64,000 bases of DNA from Nymphaea colorata (lineage: Eukaryota; Streptophyta; Magnoliopsida; Nymphaeales; Nymphaeaceae), in NCBI RefSeq assembly GCF_008831285.2, contig NC_045150.1, forward strand, positions 7,824,001 through 7,888,000, given 5' to 3'. The stretch's first letter is position 1. Every line of letters begins with the position of its first letter. Positions 46,766 through 60,475 of the stretch are shown in pieces. The translations under genes and the position numbers were made by a program. The notes under the pieces were generated by a model that was not told the origin of the DNA, did no database searches, and saw only the letters and a list, made by a program, of their open reading frames with translations.

Positions 46766-48099
46766 TTGGAGAGGAGTTTTCCTAACAAAAGTTGGTAAAA
46801 GACCATGTAGTGCATGTGGCTTTGCGTTTATAAGAGATGGCCATTCTCATTCATTTCCACATTCACTTAAAGGTGAGCAACTATAGCTGGAGTTTGGAGA
46901 ATCTTATAGAACCAGAGCAACTTCATGATTATCTATTATCTCCCAAGATGAAATGCATACTTCAGATAGTTGGATTTTGTGTTATAAGGTGCATTCTAAC
47001 ACTAATTGAGCAAAGAAAATATTCCTTTCAAGAAAATGCATATCTGGTTGGCCAAGTTGGTAAGGAAGCTTAAATCAGTTGAAACTTGATTTAGTGTTAT
47101 CTTTTGTATCTGTTTACTTATTTTCAGCATTTTTTTGCTTATGTCAAATGAACCACAGGTTAGCAGGTGAAATCAGGCTTGGAAAACGATTGGCTGGTTA
47201 CTGTTGCTGTGCTCTGTTTTGCTAGCAGCATCTTTCCCTGCCTGGCTAAGTCTTTCCATATAAAACCAGAGAAGGATCTGGTAGCCAAATTTAGCTAACC
47301 AATAAAGAAATAAGGAAAAGTGAAGTATTTCATGTTCTTACATTAAGAAAAACTGCCCATATTGACTTTCCTTTTCCAACTTGTCCTTTCACTAGAGCTC
47401 TTCGCAAGGTGTACATTGGTTTTTGTCAATCACCCATAAGAAAAATCTGGAGAATTATTTGATTTAAACTGCATAAATAACTTTGCCTTGCTATGCTTCA
47501 GAATTGATTACTAGTACCGCACCAAATAGTAGAAATTAATTTAGAGCCTCTCAAGTCCAGCATTTGGTTAAATAAATGCAAAACTGTGAATTATATTTTC
47601 AAATTCAAGAATAGCAATTTTGTCAATCAGAGACTCGGTCTAGTGATCATTGAACACATGACCATAGATGGTGACCTGGCGATGGGAGAAGATGAAGGAC
47701 CTGACCATAGATAACCCTCTGCCGTTATGTTTTCAGAGCTTTTCCAGTATGGGTCTTCATATTTTGAGAGAGAGAGTGCTGGAAACATTGTGCCCCAACG
47801 CACCATGTCATGTAGTGCATATAAGAATGATGTAGATAAAAGGAGAGGCAAGGAAATGGTGAAAGATATATTGCATTACTTAGCTCTTCCCATTATTTAT
47901 GTGGGATGAAACTATGAGGACAACTATGCACATTCTTAATTAGGTATGTACAAACAGTGCTGGAAACCACTGAAGGTGGCTCATATAATGGAGAATGTGT
48001 CATTAGAACATTGCCTTAACTGTCTTGGACATGTGGTAATGAGGACTGCTCACAGGATTTGGGAATGATTTTGGTTTATGATTTTCAAGTTCCTCTAAT
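46766..48099. other. 3' flank of the lipase-like gene; no further gene
   Basis: Includes the presumed 3' UTR. Several 60-80 codon ORFs are present but have no recognisable domain and mostly lack ATG starts. Confidence 0.5.
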
Positions 48100-48910
48100 A
48101 ATGTGTAGTGAAGCCTGACAAAAGGGAAGTGCATTCTTTACTTTTTCACAGAACTGATTTCTGGTTATATTTTCTCAAGAATAAGTTGGATTTGCTTCCT
48201 GCACTTGAATTATTCAAGCAATATGTGGATGGCATTTTAGGCTATGACATGAACCTTTTTCATTCAATTGAGAGAGTGAATTTCCAAGCTTGAATCTCTT
48301 TCCGTTTGCAAGACCAGGTAATTGGGTGTTGTGTTTCATGTTTCCACTCCTCAATATAATGGAACACTAATTACAAACACAAGCACCCCAAGGGGTGTAG
48401 CGCATTGGGAGGCAAGACTGTTTACCTCAAAGGGGTCTGAGGATCAAATCCAGTGGTCACTGTCATGTCTAGTGGGTTCATCCTCTAGACTGTAAAAAGG
48501 TCATTAAGTGAGCTTTGTGAACCTTGAAAAAAAAAAAAAAAAACAACAGTAAGCGCGTATTTGAGATGGGTCTCCCCCCAATAGCAGACACGGGGTTCTA
48601 CGTGAATATTGGAACCATACCTTCAACACTTCCCTCTATCTACAACCACCTGCCCATTGACTTGAATAAAGAAGAAAAAACCCATAAGAGGTACTATTCT
48701 CAAGAAAAAGAATCAACTATATTTTTCTAGGGACTTCTGATTGCATCTCTTAATCTTGCCAACTACAAGAAACAAAAGTAAAGAGAAATGTGAATATGAA
48801 AGACAATTACCAAGAAGCTATGAAAAGCAAAATTGAGGCTTTGAATCAAAACCAAACCTGGATTCTTGTACCTCAAATTAAACATAACTTCCCATGTTGT
48901 AGGTTGCAAG
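48100..48910 (+). mobile_element. Degenerate Ty1/copia pol fragment interrupted by a SINE
   Basis: The + strand translation around 48108-48293 resembles the copia integrase core, ending in what was the GGGEF-like region. 48328-48366 resembles the following S-TPQ-NG motif, with a frameshift. About 48795-48905 resembles the start of the reverse-transcriptase domain (EAM..KIEALNQNQTWILVP). A SINE-like insert at 48384-48543 lies between the integrase and RT parts. Both LTRs are missing, and stops and frameshifts make it inactive. Confidence 0.75.
48384..48543 (+). mobile_element. tRNA-derived SINE with poly(A) tail
   Basis: An A-box-like TAGCGCATTGG (48398-48408) and a B-box-like GGATCAAATCC (48441-48451) have normal pol III spacing, and a 17-nt A tract (48527-48543) ends the element. 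Length of about 160 bp is typical for a plant SINE. It sits inside the copia fragment. The flanking target duplication is not clear. Confidence 0.65.
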
Positions 48911-51276
48911 TGGACTTAAATGTATATTTAAAAATATTGTAATAACTATGAAAAGTAATATTCCAAAGACAATCCAAAAATCCATATAAAGTTCAGTTAC
49001 TAGCTAGTGTGGTTGATAAAAGGAAGAAAGAAAAGGACAGGGATGACTGATCCAATTGAAACCGATTTGCACATGTCCGAGTCTGATTAATCTGATCCAA
49101 GTATAGGACCACAAACTTAACCAGCACATGGTGGACGTTGTGATCCCTCAACACTTAAGGCCAAAATTTAGACGTCAAATTGTCATTTTAGATCCAACTT
49201 TGTGGTTAAGTCTAGTTATAATATATATATACTACCGGTCCTTAAATCCAAATTGCCACATTATGGGCAGTGGCCATATGTGATCGAATGTCAACGCTTC
49301 AAGTTGGTGTATGAACTAATATAATAAGGGTCACGTTCCATTTTAAAACGAATTCTCTTTCAGAAAATTAAAGAGGGAGTGCATATATTCTGGCTGCAGT
49401 TCCTTCAATATTATAACGTGTGAACCTTCTTCAAGTCCAAGGTTATGAACAAAAGAAAAGAGCTCTTCTTTTATACTAATATCCGCTTAGAGATATAACT
49501 GTCACTTGCAGAGAGATTAAGTGTGAGTTAACCGATGAAATTGTGGTAGTCCAAACTAAAAGCTTCAGTGTTTTCCTGTCGCCATGTGGGATGCTGGCTT
49601 CTGCCGATTGGATTTGAGAGAGATTTGGAATGGACAGATTCAACGACGGAGATCTATCTGTTACTTGATCAGCTTTGATTTATTCTGTTTCACTTCGAAA
49701 ACGAGAGAGGAAAGAGATGGAAAGAATTAATTAGTCTATGAAGTTGAGAATTTTGCTCTCATGGCATCCACCCAAGGCCTAGTTCCAAGGCGTTGGCGGC
49801 TGTAGAGGACGAGGATTTCTGCAGTGATCTGAAATCACCACGGATCTGAGTTCTGCAGTAATCAAAAGCAAACTCAAAGAGAATGAAAGATGTAGGGGAG
49901 AAAGTGTATCTGGTCTTCGGCTCCTTCATGTGAAAGTATTCTCAGACTATCTATTCCTTTGTCATGTCATCTAATATCTGTCAGTATGCATGAAATGTAG
50001 GTTTCAGTGGATTTGAAAGTCTGTCTTTACTGGACTTAGAACCACTTCTGCAAAGACCGAATACACTAGTTAATCCTAAATCTTTGTATTCTTCCACGAC
50101 AAATTTAGTTGGAGGCGTGCTGTTTCTTGGCCAATATGTATGCATCAGCATGTTTTCTTTTTGTTGTCTAGTTACAAAAATATTTCAAACTATTTTAAAA
50201 TCAAAATTAAATTTCAATTCCCAATTAAACTCAAATCGACCCAATGTCATTTGATAATGACAAACGTTGTTCCACTAAATGACCCTAATAAACTCTAAAA
50301 ACAACTTAATGGCGTCTCATTTTACCATGACATGTCGTATTTTTCGCAGCAAACGGTGTATCAAACCCATAAGTTTCTTAATTAAGCTAGCTGACCCACC
50401 TGCCTTGTGCAGAACTTTTCACGTCCATCATTTCTTAATTACTATGCTGTAGGCATAGTAACTATGCTTCGGCCAATAGTAATTGTATAGCAAAATTTTC
50501 ATCATACTGCCAGTGAAGCTCTCACCCAATTATTTTTGATCTAGTACAGGGTCTGCTTTTAGTGTCTCAAGGTACTGCATCTGTTGTAATTGAACTTGTA
50601 TGTCTATGGTCTCCCTTTTGCAGCACAGAGAGTTGACGTACTTAAATTCAAAATGAGAACTGGCTGCCTATCTACCCCGCTCTAATCATTACGCCAATTC
50701 CCTTGAGGACGCTTCTATTTATTATTTATTTTAGTTTCATGATTTTAGGACAACTGACAAGCTCCATTCGCCCGGCTAGGGGTTCAAACTAAGAGGAAGG
50801 GTGTATGGTAGTGCTAAGTTGTTTGGAATACATTTTTTCGTGAATGCAGCATTCCATAATTCCAATGTTTGTTGATTGGGATGCATTTAGGAGTACTGTG
50901 CTGCGCTCCGAAGAATGTAACATTCTTGTTACCAAATGCCTTGTAATTAGGATCTCTAAGTTGAAAGCATAAAAGGGATTAAAGCTGATCAACACCCAGG
51001 ATGTGTCTCTGAACAATAATTGATGAGGATCTGTGTAATTTCAACTATTGCTTATGAAAAAAAAGGGATGCATGCAAAGCTTTGTTTTTTAAATTAGTTG
51101 TTGAGCTTTAGAAGAAAGATAGAAATAGTGCTTGTAATTGATATTTATATCCCTTTCATCCTAATTTACATAGCTTCTACCTCAAATTAACTTCAAAGAG
51201 TATGCTTGATTTGTTAGTCTAAGAACAAGTAGTCCAGAAGATTTTGTTTTCCTATACAGGAGGAAAGAGAGAGAAG
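48911..51276. other. Intergenic, nothing recognised
   Basis: AT-rich sequence. A short TA run lies near 49221-49230. ORFs are short, and none has a recognisable domain. Confidence 0.5.
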
Positions 51277-51473
51277 TAGGGCAGAGCCAAGGTAGGGTCC
51301 GCATGGGCACTGGCCTTACTCAAATTTTTTTAAAATAATAAAATTTACGTGTAAATTTTAAAAAATTTCGCTTGTTCTATATAAAAATTTTGAAAAAAGA
51401 TATTTTGGTCCTATTCAAAATTCAAAAACTTTAATTCGGTCTTCTTCATGAAAAATTCCTAGCTCTGCCCCTA
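51277..51473. mobile_element. AT-rich hAT-like TIR element
   Basis: Ends TAGGGCAGAGCC and AGCTCTGCCCCTA are inverted repeats with a one-base length difference, bounding 197 bp of AT-rich sequence with the TTCTATATAAAA core. The flanks share AGAAG at the outer ends of the octamers (5 of 8), only weak support for a target duplication. Best-preserved copy of the family in the window. Confidence 0.6.
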
Positions 51474-54400
51474 AGTAGAAGAAGATGTTCTCCTCTTGAT
51501 TCGGTGGAGGACTCGTTCCAGCGTCTTTAATTCAAGAGACTCGCATATTTGGTGTCGTCCGGAATGCCGCAGAACACTGAATTTGCCATGTCCAAAATTT
51601 TGGAAAAGAAATTAAACTAAGATGTTCCATTTCAGCACCGAGATAACGAAGTAACATGCCAATGAAATTGGTGGCAGGCAATCCACTGATGAACGTGAAA
51701 ACTACTTGTCGGCTACGACCAATACTGCATGTGCAATCCAAGCCAAGAGTTTCGATCTGCTTTTTCCTTCTAAGAAAATGAAAACTTGAATTAATTCGAT
51801 TGGCTTAATCAATTTTCAATAATTTGATACGGTGCAGAAAGGGACCACGGAATCTTCATCCCATTTGCCCCACTAGCCTTTAATACGAGCAAATAATGTC
51901 AATTGGATATTAAATTAAGCCGTCTTCTTGAAGGAAAACTTTTGCAAATATTTTACTGACATATAAAATGCCTCTCCGACGTACTAGTCCTACCAGTCAG
52001 CTATCGCTGTCGATGTGCTTTAATTTCATGAACGGATGCATGTATAATGTAAATGCATATAAAGATTTTTATTCAATGTCATGAGCCCACACTAGCCCAC
52101 ATAGATGTGCTTGTTCCTTTATTAATATCTCAGTAAAATATCTCGTGGTTGTTTAATTATTTACATATCAGTTGCCCCTTACAAGTCAAAATTCAATGTA
52201 TTAGTACCCTTCAGTCACAAATTTCGGGCTCCGCCTTCCTGATATATAAGATTTCATAAGAGTTTAGGAATCAAGTATATATCTGAGTTCTTTTGGCTTA
52301 CAAAATTATCATCTTACACATCAAAAGTTGTCATTTTATATGTGTTTTTAAACATCAAATGACATTTCATAATTAGTTTTCTCTAAAAGAACCTTAACTA
52401 ATTCTGCATGCAACTGTATACTTAGGACTAATTTATTTGAAAACGTGCTTTAGCTTAATTTCTAAACTTTCTCAAATCGTACTTTTTGTATTTTAAGCTA
52501 TTTTAATATGTCTACAATTTTAATGGTGTCAACATGCATAGGGCTAGTGATGGGACGATTCTCTCATAAGTAGCTGGCTAGAAAAAAATGATGGAAATTT
52601 TTTCCCTCGTCTGTGGAGTCAGCATCAAATCTTCATCGATCATCATGTCCTTGTATACTTTTAATACCTCCCGTCTTTTTTGTTGGAACAAAGAGTGGGA
52701 TGTCCGGTTCAATCACTGATCAATTAATTAGCGATCTCCAGCAATTTCAACCTTGAACCAATAGCCGACTGATTCTGAATTTATTTGCTTTGTAAAGTTA
52801 GAAACCAATTAGCAATTAGCTTAAGCTTGAGTTTTGATTACAGTGGATGATCAGTTCGTGTTCATACATTCACATAAGAGCTTAATCAGAGTTCATATCA
52901 TAAATGAGGCAGAGCCTTCTGTTCTTAATGGCTACAAACTAGATCACCACCTGTCGTTTCCTGATCGATTGAGTTGAGAATTTCTGTTGAAGCGATTGAT
53001 CTTTAATTAGTACCTCAATTTTTTTTTGTGGGTGCAGGCCATGCTTTGTTGTTACTTGCTTTTCCCATAATTCTTGCGATTCTTTGTCACTGTTTGGCAG
53101 CTGGAACGATCACATACTGTTCCATGAATTTAACCATAAAAATAGATAAATTCTTGAAAAGATTTTCAAACCAAGGAATACTTTTTTCGTACGTGGTGAC
53201 CCCTTGCCGATCTGATCGAAGTTTTATACTTTTGATAAGATGGAAAAAAAAAAAATCAGACTGAATGAGGTTTCACTATTTTGCCAAAATGAAACTTACT
53301 GTGTTCCTACTTAAGATACACACTTTAGATCTTTATTTTAATGTCTTATAACGACAAAAAGGCTATAAGAACCAAAGATCAGCAGGGGGCCACTATGAAT
53401 CCATTGATTTCATGTCTTTAAGAGAGAAGATCAGACTATAAATCGGACTGGATCAACCAGCCGCTAAGCACTTATATTTCTACTAGGGGCAGAGGCTGGT
53501 AATGTTAGATAGAGGCCCTAGACCCTATCCCTACATCTCGTAATTGCGAGGGAGCTCACTTGCAGTTATGAGATTAGAAAATTAATTTCTAAATAAAAGG
53601 CTTTCATCAAAAAAATCAATTTAATTTGTTACCAATTTACGAACTTGCCTAGTGGGATTCGGGAAATCCTGGAAGGCGGACTATAAAGCCCCAGCTTACA
53701 TCTCTATCTTAAGTTAATCATGTGATTACCCTAGCCGTCGCCTCCCAAAAGCAAACCCGGGAATCTGACCTAACTCTGTCTTTCTTCTTCTTTTCCTGTT
53801 GCTGTTGCCTCTGCCACTAATTAGACGCCGCTGGTGATGCTGCTCAGAAGAAGAGCTGATCAAAGGTGCCGTTTGCTGCCAAGAATCCAATAGTGTGGGC
53901 TATGTGTGGGCAATTGTCCATATTCACCTTCAAAGCTTCTTATTTTTATATTGATATTTGTTAGCAACTTTTCTCATTTACATATTGGTGTTCTTTAAAA
54001 AATTAAAATTTTCTACCTACTACCCGAATTTGCTGGCTCATTCCTACTCTTTTAAGTATCCAATTACTTATATCACGAATGCCTATTTTGCTGGGCTGGC
54101 AGCGAGATTTGGGCTCCTCCAAAGGTCAGTTACCTCTTTCCTTTTCGAAGCAATGTGTTGGCAATTTTGGTTGATCTCGTTAATGGCTTCCAAAATGAAA
54201 TGGCATATCGTATCGGCCGAAACAAGCACACCTCTATTGGTGTCTTCAAATTCTTTATCATATTCACACCTTTTCTCTAAAAAAGAAATTACACTTTATT
54301 ATTATTTTATTTATATTATGTTGGCTGATTGGCCGGTATTAGCGTATAGGATTCTTCCTGTTTGATTGTGAACGGAACACAATGATATTAACAACTTTTA

Positions 54401-54511
54401 AAGCCTTGAGCAGATGAGCTGCCCTAGTGGGTAGTTTACTCGGTTTCAGTAAAAATGGAGTCATTTGCGTTTTATGTGGGTCTGTACGGAAAAGCCAAGG
54501 TGGCCGTCAGG
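51474..54511. other. Intergenic; one possible orphan exon
   Basis: No gene that I can support. An acceptor-like tract ending in GGGTGCAG at 53038 precedes a strongly hydrophobic stretch (53039-53105), but there is no partner exon. A dispersed AT-rich element relative lies at about 53890-54060. Confidence 0.45.
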
Positions 54512-54819
54512 TAAGGCTGGGCATAGGGTCGGGCTGGGTCTGCCCAAGGCTCTACAAAGTCGAGCTCAGGCCGGCCCAAAGTTTTTTCTAGCGACCCAAG
54601 CCCAACCCGCTTAGTTATTGGGTTAGGTTTGATCGTCAATTTTATACCATCGGTGCCAGGTTCTATATCAACTTATATTTGAAACTCCTAATATTTTATA
54701 TTTTAATATCTCAAAAACCTTTAGTGAGTATCCAATGGTGCTATCAGTGACATATGAACAGTTTATAAGAATGTCATCTATGACACATTTAGAGTTTTTT
54801 AATAGTCATCAGCAATTTA

Positions 54820-54851
<32 letters not shown>

Positions 54852-54980
54852 CCGACTTAGGTCAGTCCGACTTGACAATTTTTCTTTTATCAAGCTCAGG
54901 TGTCAAATAACCAGTCCAAGCCCAACATATCATAGGTCGAGTACCGAACTATCCATCGAGTACCCGGCCCATTGTCTACC
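54512..54980. mobile_element. GGCTGGGC-rich TIR-like element with internal (TA)n
   Basis: Starts TAAGGCTGGGCA and ends GGCCCATTGTCTA, which are weakly complementary. The two outer thirds are rich in GGCCCA, GGTCGGG and CCCAAGC words, and a TA run lies at about 54823-54850. Architecture resembles the CTCGAG and TCGGAT elements but the ends are less convincing. Confidence 0.4.
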
Positions 54981-57900
54981 ATTTGGCCTCCCCAATTAAA
55001 TGTTACCTTTTAAAAGTTTCAAACGTTGTTGTTTGGCTCCAATCAAAATTTTGAAAAATGTAATTGGCCCCTATAAAAAATTTCAAAATTTTTATTTAGT
55101 TGTACAAGTTTTTGAAGTTCATCCTTTCTAATAAAAAAAAAATCCAACTCCACCGCTGCTTGTTGAAATGCCAAGGGGGTGTCTTTGTTTTGGTTGGAAT
55201 TTACTGCCTGGTAAAATGCGAGGGGCACGTTTTCTTTTGTTTGAACTTTAATTGCATTGGGGCATTTTTGTCTTTTGGTTTCTATTAATGAGTTGAATAG
55301 TTTTCCGAACATTAATTAGCATTCCAATATTAGAATAGGAGAACCGTTCAAAGTCCTGAGAGTGGTAAATACTAAAGGGATGTTCCGATGACAATCTTGG
55401 TTTTTTAAGTGTTTGGTTGATTTTGATGAAACTCAGTTTTGAAAGAACCTGGTTTTTTAAAAAAGGAGCCAAAAACTTGGCGTCCTTGAAAATGTGCGCC
55501 ATTTAGAAAACAAAGTTTTTAAAATTCATGAAAAATCTTGTTTTTGGTAAAATCAAGTTTTCACAAAACTTAGTTTGACGAAGATACTAACCAGAGACTC
55601 ACCCCTAAGAGTTTAAACTTAAATGCAATGGCCGACTCCTCCCCACACCAGCTCATGAAATTTGTTTTATTTTTACATATAAATTTCATTTTTTACGTAT
55701 AACTACCCCTTAAAATTTGAAATTTAATGTAACGCCAGACATTTATGGCTCCAAATGGGTGCCTAGAAAAGACAAAAATGTTATATCAGACCTTATCCCA
55801 TGTAGATCAGGCTGAAGGGATGAGGTCCGATTGTCTGAGACACCTTGAAGCCGTCCATCTCAGATCATGAAGAGCCCTCTCGCTTTTCAACCAACCCTAC
55901 AAAATCTCCTTCACGTTCAGCCGCCCGAGAAGTAGAACCCTTCATTTTTTAGGGCCAGTCCCCATCACAAATCTCAGAAAACGCTATCTCCGAGAGCAAT
56001 GCTGGACATTGACCGACGCGCCTTCTTTGATTTTGGATCTTAGCATCCGGCTTGCTTCTAATTTCAATTCATTTGTTGCCTGAATCAGTTGGACGGGAGA
56101 GAGAGAAAAGAGAAAAAGAGAAAGGGAGCCCATAAAATTAGAATATATATCAAGATTTGGGGACAAAAAGTTTTCTAGTTACAAAAACAAACCACAAGAC
56201 AGAAGCAAAAAGACAAAATATATTATGCAGTAAACGAAATAAAAGCAGTGGGGAGAAAGTGGATGGACGGAACGGTATTATCACCCAGCCACAGAAGGAG
56301 GACGACGCCGCAGCCGAATGACAAAATAGACATCCCCTTGCATAAAACGAGCCACAGACTCTGGCGAAGAGAATGTGCCTTTGAAGACCCTCTTGCTGCG
56401 CTCCTCCCAAATGTGTCACCAAGCTGAAATGAGCCACAACCTCCAAACAGACTCCAGGAAACAGACAAGCGAGAGAAAGACAAAAAAAAAAAAAAAATGC
56501 AGGGTGAGTCTGGAGAGAGAAAGAAAGAGAGACCAGTCTCCTTCCATTCTTGAGATTGTTGTATTTTTTTATTTCACTAAATAATGATGAATATATCTCT
56601 GAAGGGTTGCTGCAATGGTCCCGAGATGATAGGCAGACAAATATTGGTTTCGAACTCTTGTAACATCAATCTTCTAAAAAAAAAAAAAAAAGAGGATGCT
56701 CATATATAAACTGAAGTATATAGTGGAATGTCATCTTCAAAGTAACCATAGACCCTAAGAAAATGAAATAAAGGGGATAAATGTTTGGGATAAATGCATT
56801 TGAAGTCTAAATGAACCCAACACTAAGTTGCACAAACGAATGCATGTGTGAGTGTACGCGTAATTACTAAAGGGATTTGTACTTTCCCTTCAATAAAAAG
56901 AAAACGGGTATCTTGTCTTGTGGGCAAAATAATCTTTCGGGTGTGTTTAACTTGGTGGACGCAGCAATATTTAAGGAGCCACAGTTTTCAATCATTTGTC
57001 TTAAGTTGGTACCTCATGAATGAATCAAGGACAATAATTTTTTTTCCTTATCTCAATTTACTTTGAAAAAAAAATCCCAACTATATATTTGGTGAGACAA
57101 TTTGTTTGAGGGAAGCCATGAAGAGAAGCTTGTCTTGGATAACCTATCTCTTGCATCAAAATGCACCTTTTAATGGGCCATCAAAAGCCTAAGTTTGTTG
57201 TTCCTGTTTTTTGAGGCGAGCTACAAGATTGAGAGCTATTGCTCGAAAAAGAGCCAAAGTCTCATCCTTATCTCTAAAGTTTAGGGCTTGGTGAAAAGAC
57301 GGAATATATGCATCTCTTTCCTATGCTTTACCTTCAACTCGGCATAATATTATAGTGCCACAAGAAAAAAACCGGTGGCGCTTTTATGTCCATGTTACCA
57401 GTTCAACCAGCTACAGTAGGGCCCCTTGAGACTTATTCCTCTTATCTCTCAAACACTTGAGAAAGCATAAAGGAAAAGCCTCCTTCCTGATTGGCATCTT
57501 GGCACATAGATCAGATGAAAGTAAAGAAAAAGGCAACAACACTTTTTGCAAAGGGAAAAGGAGGACCAGGGCCACAACCCTTCACCCTTCATCTGAGCAC
57601 CTCCCAGGGTAAGCAAAGTAGTAGCTAACAATGCCAAGTTTTGGGAGACCAAAAACGCAGAAAAATATTCTCTCACGACCTAATATTTTTCTACTCCGCA
57701 AGCCCAAGGCACCGGCCATGGCCGCTTGCCCTCTACATATCGGTGTCTTGCCCCATTCATCTTCCTAAATCCTAATATATCTGGATTTTGAGGAAGCCAA
57801 GTTTTCCCAGACACCATGCAGTTTCTTTATTCTAGGCAATATTTTTAAAATATCCAAGATTTTTAGGAAGCTCAACTTTTGTTAGAAATCTCACCTTTTC

Positions 57901-58107
57901 TCAAGGCAATACAAATTTTAACAATTAGTGAAAATTCCAAAAAAGTTGTCCAAAACTTTCTTAAAAAAAATTGATAGAGTGAATAAATTATTAGTTTCTA
58001 CATAAATTTATGAAACTTCCAAAGTAATGACATTTATTTGCATGCTTCAAGGGGCATAGCTCAAATGGGTGTGCTGAGATGCGTTATGTGGTGCATTTCT
58101 ATTTCAA
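54981..58107. other. Intergenic with repeat fragments
   Basis: No gene recognised. Contains an AT-rich dispersed element relative at about 55640-55760. At about 58045-58107 there is a short stretch with a TAGCTCAAATGG A-box-like motif that may be a SINE head. Confidence 0.45.
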
Positions 58108-58545
58108 GCCACAAGGTGGATGCCAACGGATCGGATTTGGATAGGATATATCCTTAATCATAACAGTAGTTTTTCAGATATTCACATACTTAAACTTAGA
58201 TTCGAATAAAAAAAAAAGTCATATCTGAATCCAAATCCCAAATTTGATTTTGCAATTTTAAATCGATCCAAATTCAAATTTTATATTTATATCCGAATCT
58301 GAATCCAAATTTTGAACCAGAGTTTGCCATTTTTCAAAATTCAATAGCTTTAGATACATGATGTTTGTCTAAAAATGAATCTGATCCAAATTCAATCGGA
58401 TATTAATGTATATCCGAATCCGATCGGATGCCATTTATTAAATTCAAATCCGATCCCATTTCTTAATCGGATAATAATTTTTTTTTTTCATATCCGTTTT
58501 TTTTTCAGATCGGTTCAGTCGAATATCTACTTGAAGATCTTACTG
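58108..58545. mobile_element. hAT-like ATCCGA-array element, 3' end lost
   Basis: Begins GGATGCCAACGGATCGGA, close to the start of the 8566-9027 element, and continues with the same order of ATCCGA-like words. The expected terminal TTGACATCCCTA is missing, so the right end is truncated or too diverged. Confidence 0.55.
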
Positions 58546-59348
58546 TCCGGTACCAATATAGCTTAAAAGCAATGAGGAAGGGTGAGTGGGCTTCGACTCT
58601 CGCTTGGTTGGTGGTAGTATTAATCCTTTTGCTCACCTGATTTTCATCTATTTATATGAAAAATAATTCGCTTTGAGTATATTATAGGGTATGCCTCTTT
58701 TGACATAATACCTATGAGAAGGGCATTTGGGGGAAAATGGGTTGGCATTTAAATATACAGGATGCTGATTGAATTCGATCCGATATGAAGATCCAGGCCC
58801 ATACTGACAACTCATATCATACCCATTTAAAATGTTTCTCCCCTTCTTCTATGCATTGTTTCTTCATCCTTTGAAATATTGTACATTTTATATTATTGTT
58901 CAAGTTTTCAAGACAACCACAGAATGTAATAATGCATCACATGAGAATTCTCCTTTTTGCAGAGAAATCCAATCCTGATAGCTAGACTCGTGACTTGGCT
59001 TCCCTGGAGAACCAAAAAATATGAGAAGATCCAAAATTATTGCACCGAAATGTGGCCCATTGGATCTGCTAGCCTTGCCAATTTACGCCACTTAATTCTC
59101 GGATATGTTGATATATATCCGGTACTGGTACGTCGAGCTTACACATGATTTCTGATGGGTCTGCCTGGTGGAAAGATCCAGATCCAAGTACCCATCCATC
59201 AGCTTGAACTTGACAGAAACTATAAGAGCGCTCCAATTTTGGGTCTGCTGGATTTTTTCTTTTTTCCTTATGACAGATTCAAATCTGATCTCAGACTCAC
59301 ATTTTAGTCGGATTTGGATTTTGTTATGCAAAATTACATTCCAAAACT
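58546..59348. other. Intergenic, nothing recognised
   Basis: No ORF with a recognisable domain, and no clear repeat boundaries. Confidence 0.45.
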
Positions 59349-59710
59349 TAGGGCTGTACAATGAGTCGAGCCAGTCAAAACTCGACCCGTATCTGACTCT
59401 GTTCGCTCGGGTTCAAATGTATGTTTGAAATGTTAAACGAGTTGAGTTTGACTTATAAGAACTCAACTCGTTTAAACTCGACTCAGCTCAACTACATAAT
59501 AAATAGGTGAAATATCATGAGAGAATTGTTAAACAAAAGTTAAGGAGTTGAGAAGAATTAGACAGACTTAAGAGAAACCAGTTAAACAAGTTGAGCTCGA
59601 GCTCGATACTGTATTGTCGAGTTGTGCTCGAGCCATGTTCTATGGATCTCGGTTCATGAGTTTTTTGAGCCGAGTCGAACTCAAGCTAAACTCTGCTCAT
59701 GTGCAGACTA
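59349..59710. mobile_element. hAT-like TIR element, GAGCTCGAG-rich
   Basis: Ends TAGGGCTGTACA (59349-59360) and TGTGCAGACTA (59700-59710). The flanking octamers CCAAAACT and TCAAAACC match at 6 of 8, both differences being transitions. The interior is dominated by ACTCGA / GAGTTG / GAGCTCGAGC words. Same family as 31172-31533. Confidence 0.65.
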
Positions 59711-60363
59711 TCAAAACCTCTGCTTCGAATCTTTTAGTCCAAACTTGTTGTTATTAGTATCATATGGACTAATCAGGATGTGCGCTTCTAATAGAATAAA
59801 AACAAAGAAGGATTTATCATACGAAGTTTGACCCCATGCACCATTTCTTGGAAATAGAAAACAGATTTTGACCTGGCTCGCTTGCTCCAAACTACTCAAG
59901 GCCAGACATGTGCCCTGTCCCTTCCCATTCAAGCATGCAACAGCCCTTTTTCTTTATCTCTTTCCTACACCTTTTACACATTAGATCTGTTGTCGGATTG
60001 TCATTTAAATTGGAAAACACTAAAGTTCATATTGACATAATAATATTGCCATTATTGTTGTTATCTCATAGCAACATAGGGAAACTTCAATATGATATTT
60101 TTTTATTTTTATTTTATGCAGTTATGTATCTTTTTTTATTAAAAAAAAGTAGGTTTGAATCTACAATCTTATCCATTTTCAATATAATTAAATCATCTGA
60201 ATCCGAACCATCTTCTTTCCTGTTTCCAAGAGAATTTTGGTTCATGGGTTGTTTAATCCAAGTGCTGGCCCTAGCAGGGACCAAGTTGTCCAAGTTATAC
60301 CAACCCCAATGTACTTGTGGTGCTGAAGGGGGGCTTTGTGCGGCCTAACGAGCTCAGCCTTGG

Positions 60364-60364
<1 letters not shown>

Positions 60365-60392
<28 letters not shown>
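60365..60392. repeat. (TC)n microsatellite
   Basis: Pure TC/CT dinucleotide run of about 14 units. Confidence 0.95.
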
Positions 60393-60395
<3 letters not shown>

Positions 60396-60475
60396 TTGTC
60401 GATGGATAATCCATACAAATGATCCAAACTTGCCGGATGTTGGATACTTAAAATTTAGAAATTTGTCATTAAAAC

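Noticed and set aside
53028-53264. Hydrophobic ORF after an acceptor-like site, candidate signal-peptide exon
   Set aside because: It starts with GTG, there is no partner exon upstream or downstream, and no family similarity was recognised.
56150-56483. Overlapping 86-98 codon ORFs on -
   Set aside because: No domain recognised, two frames equally open, and no splice context; probably chance.
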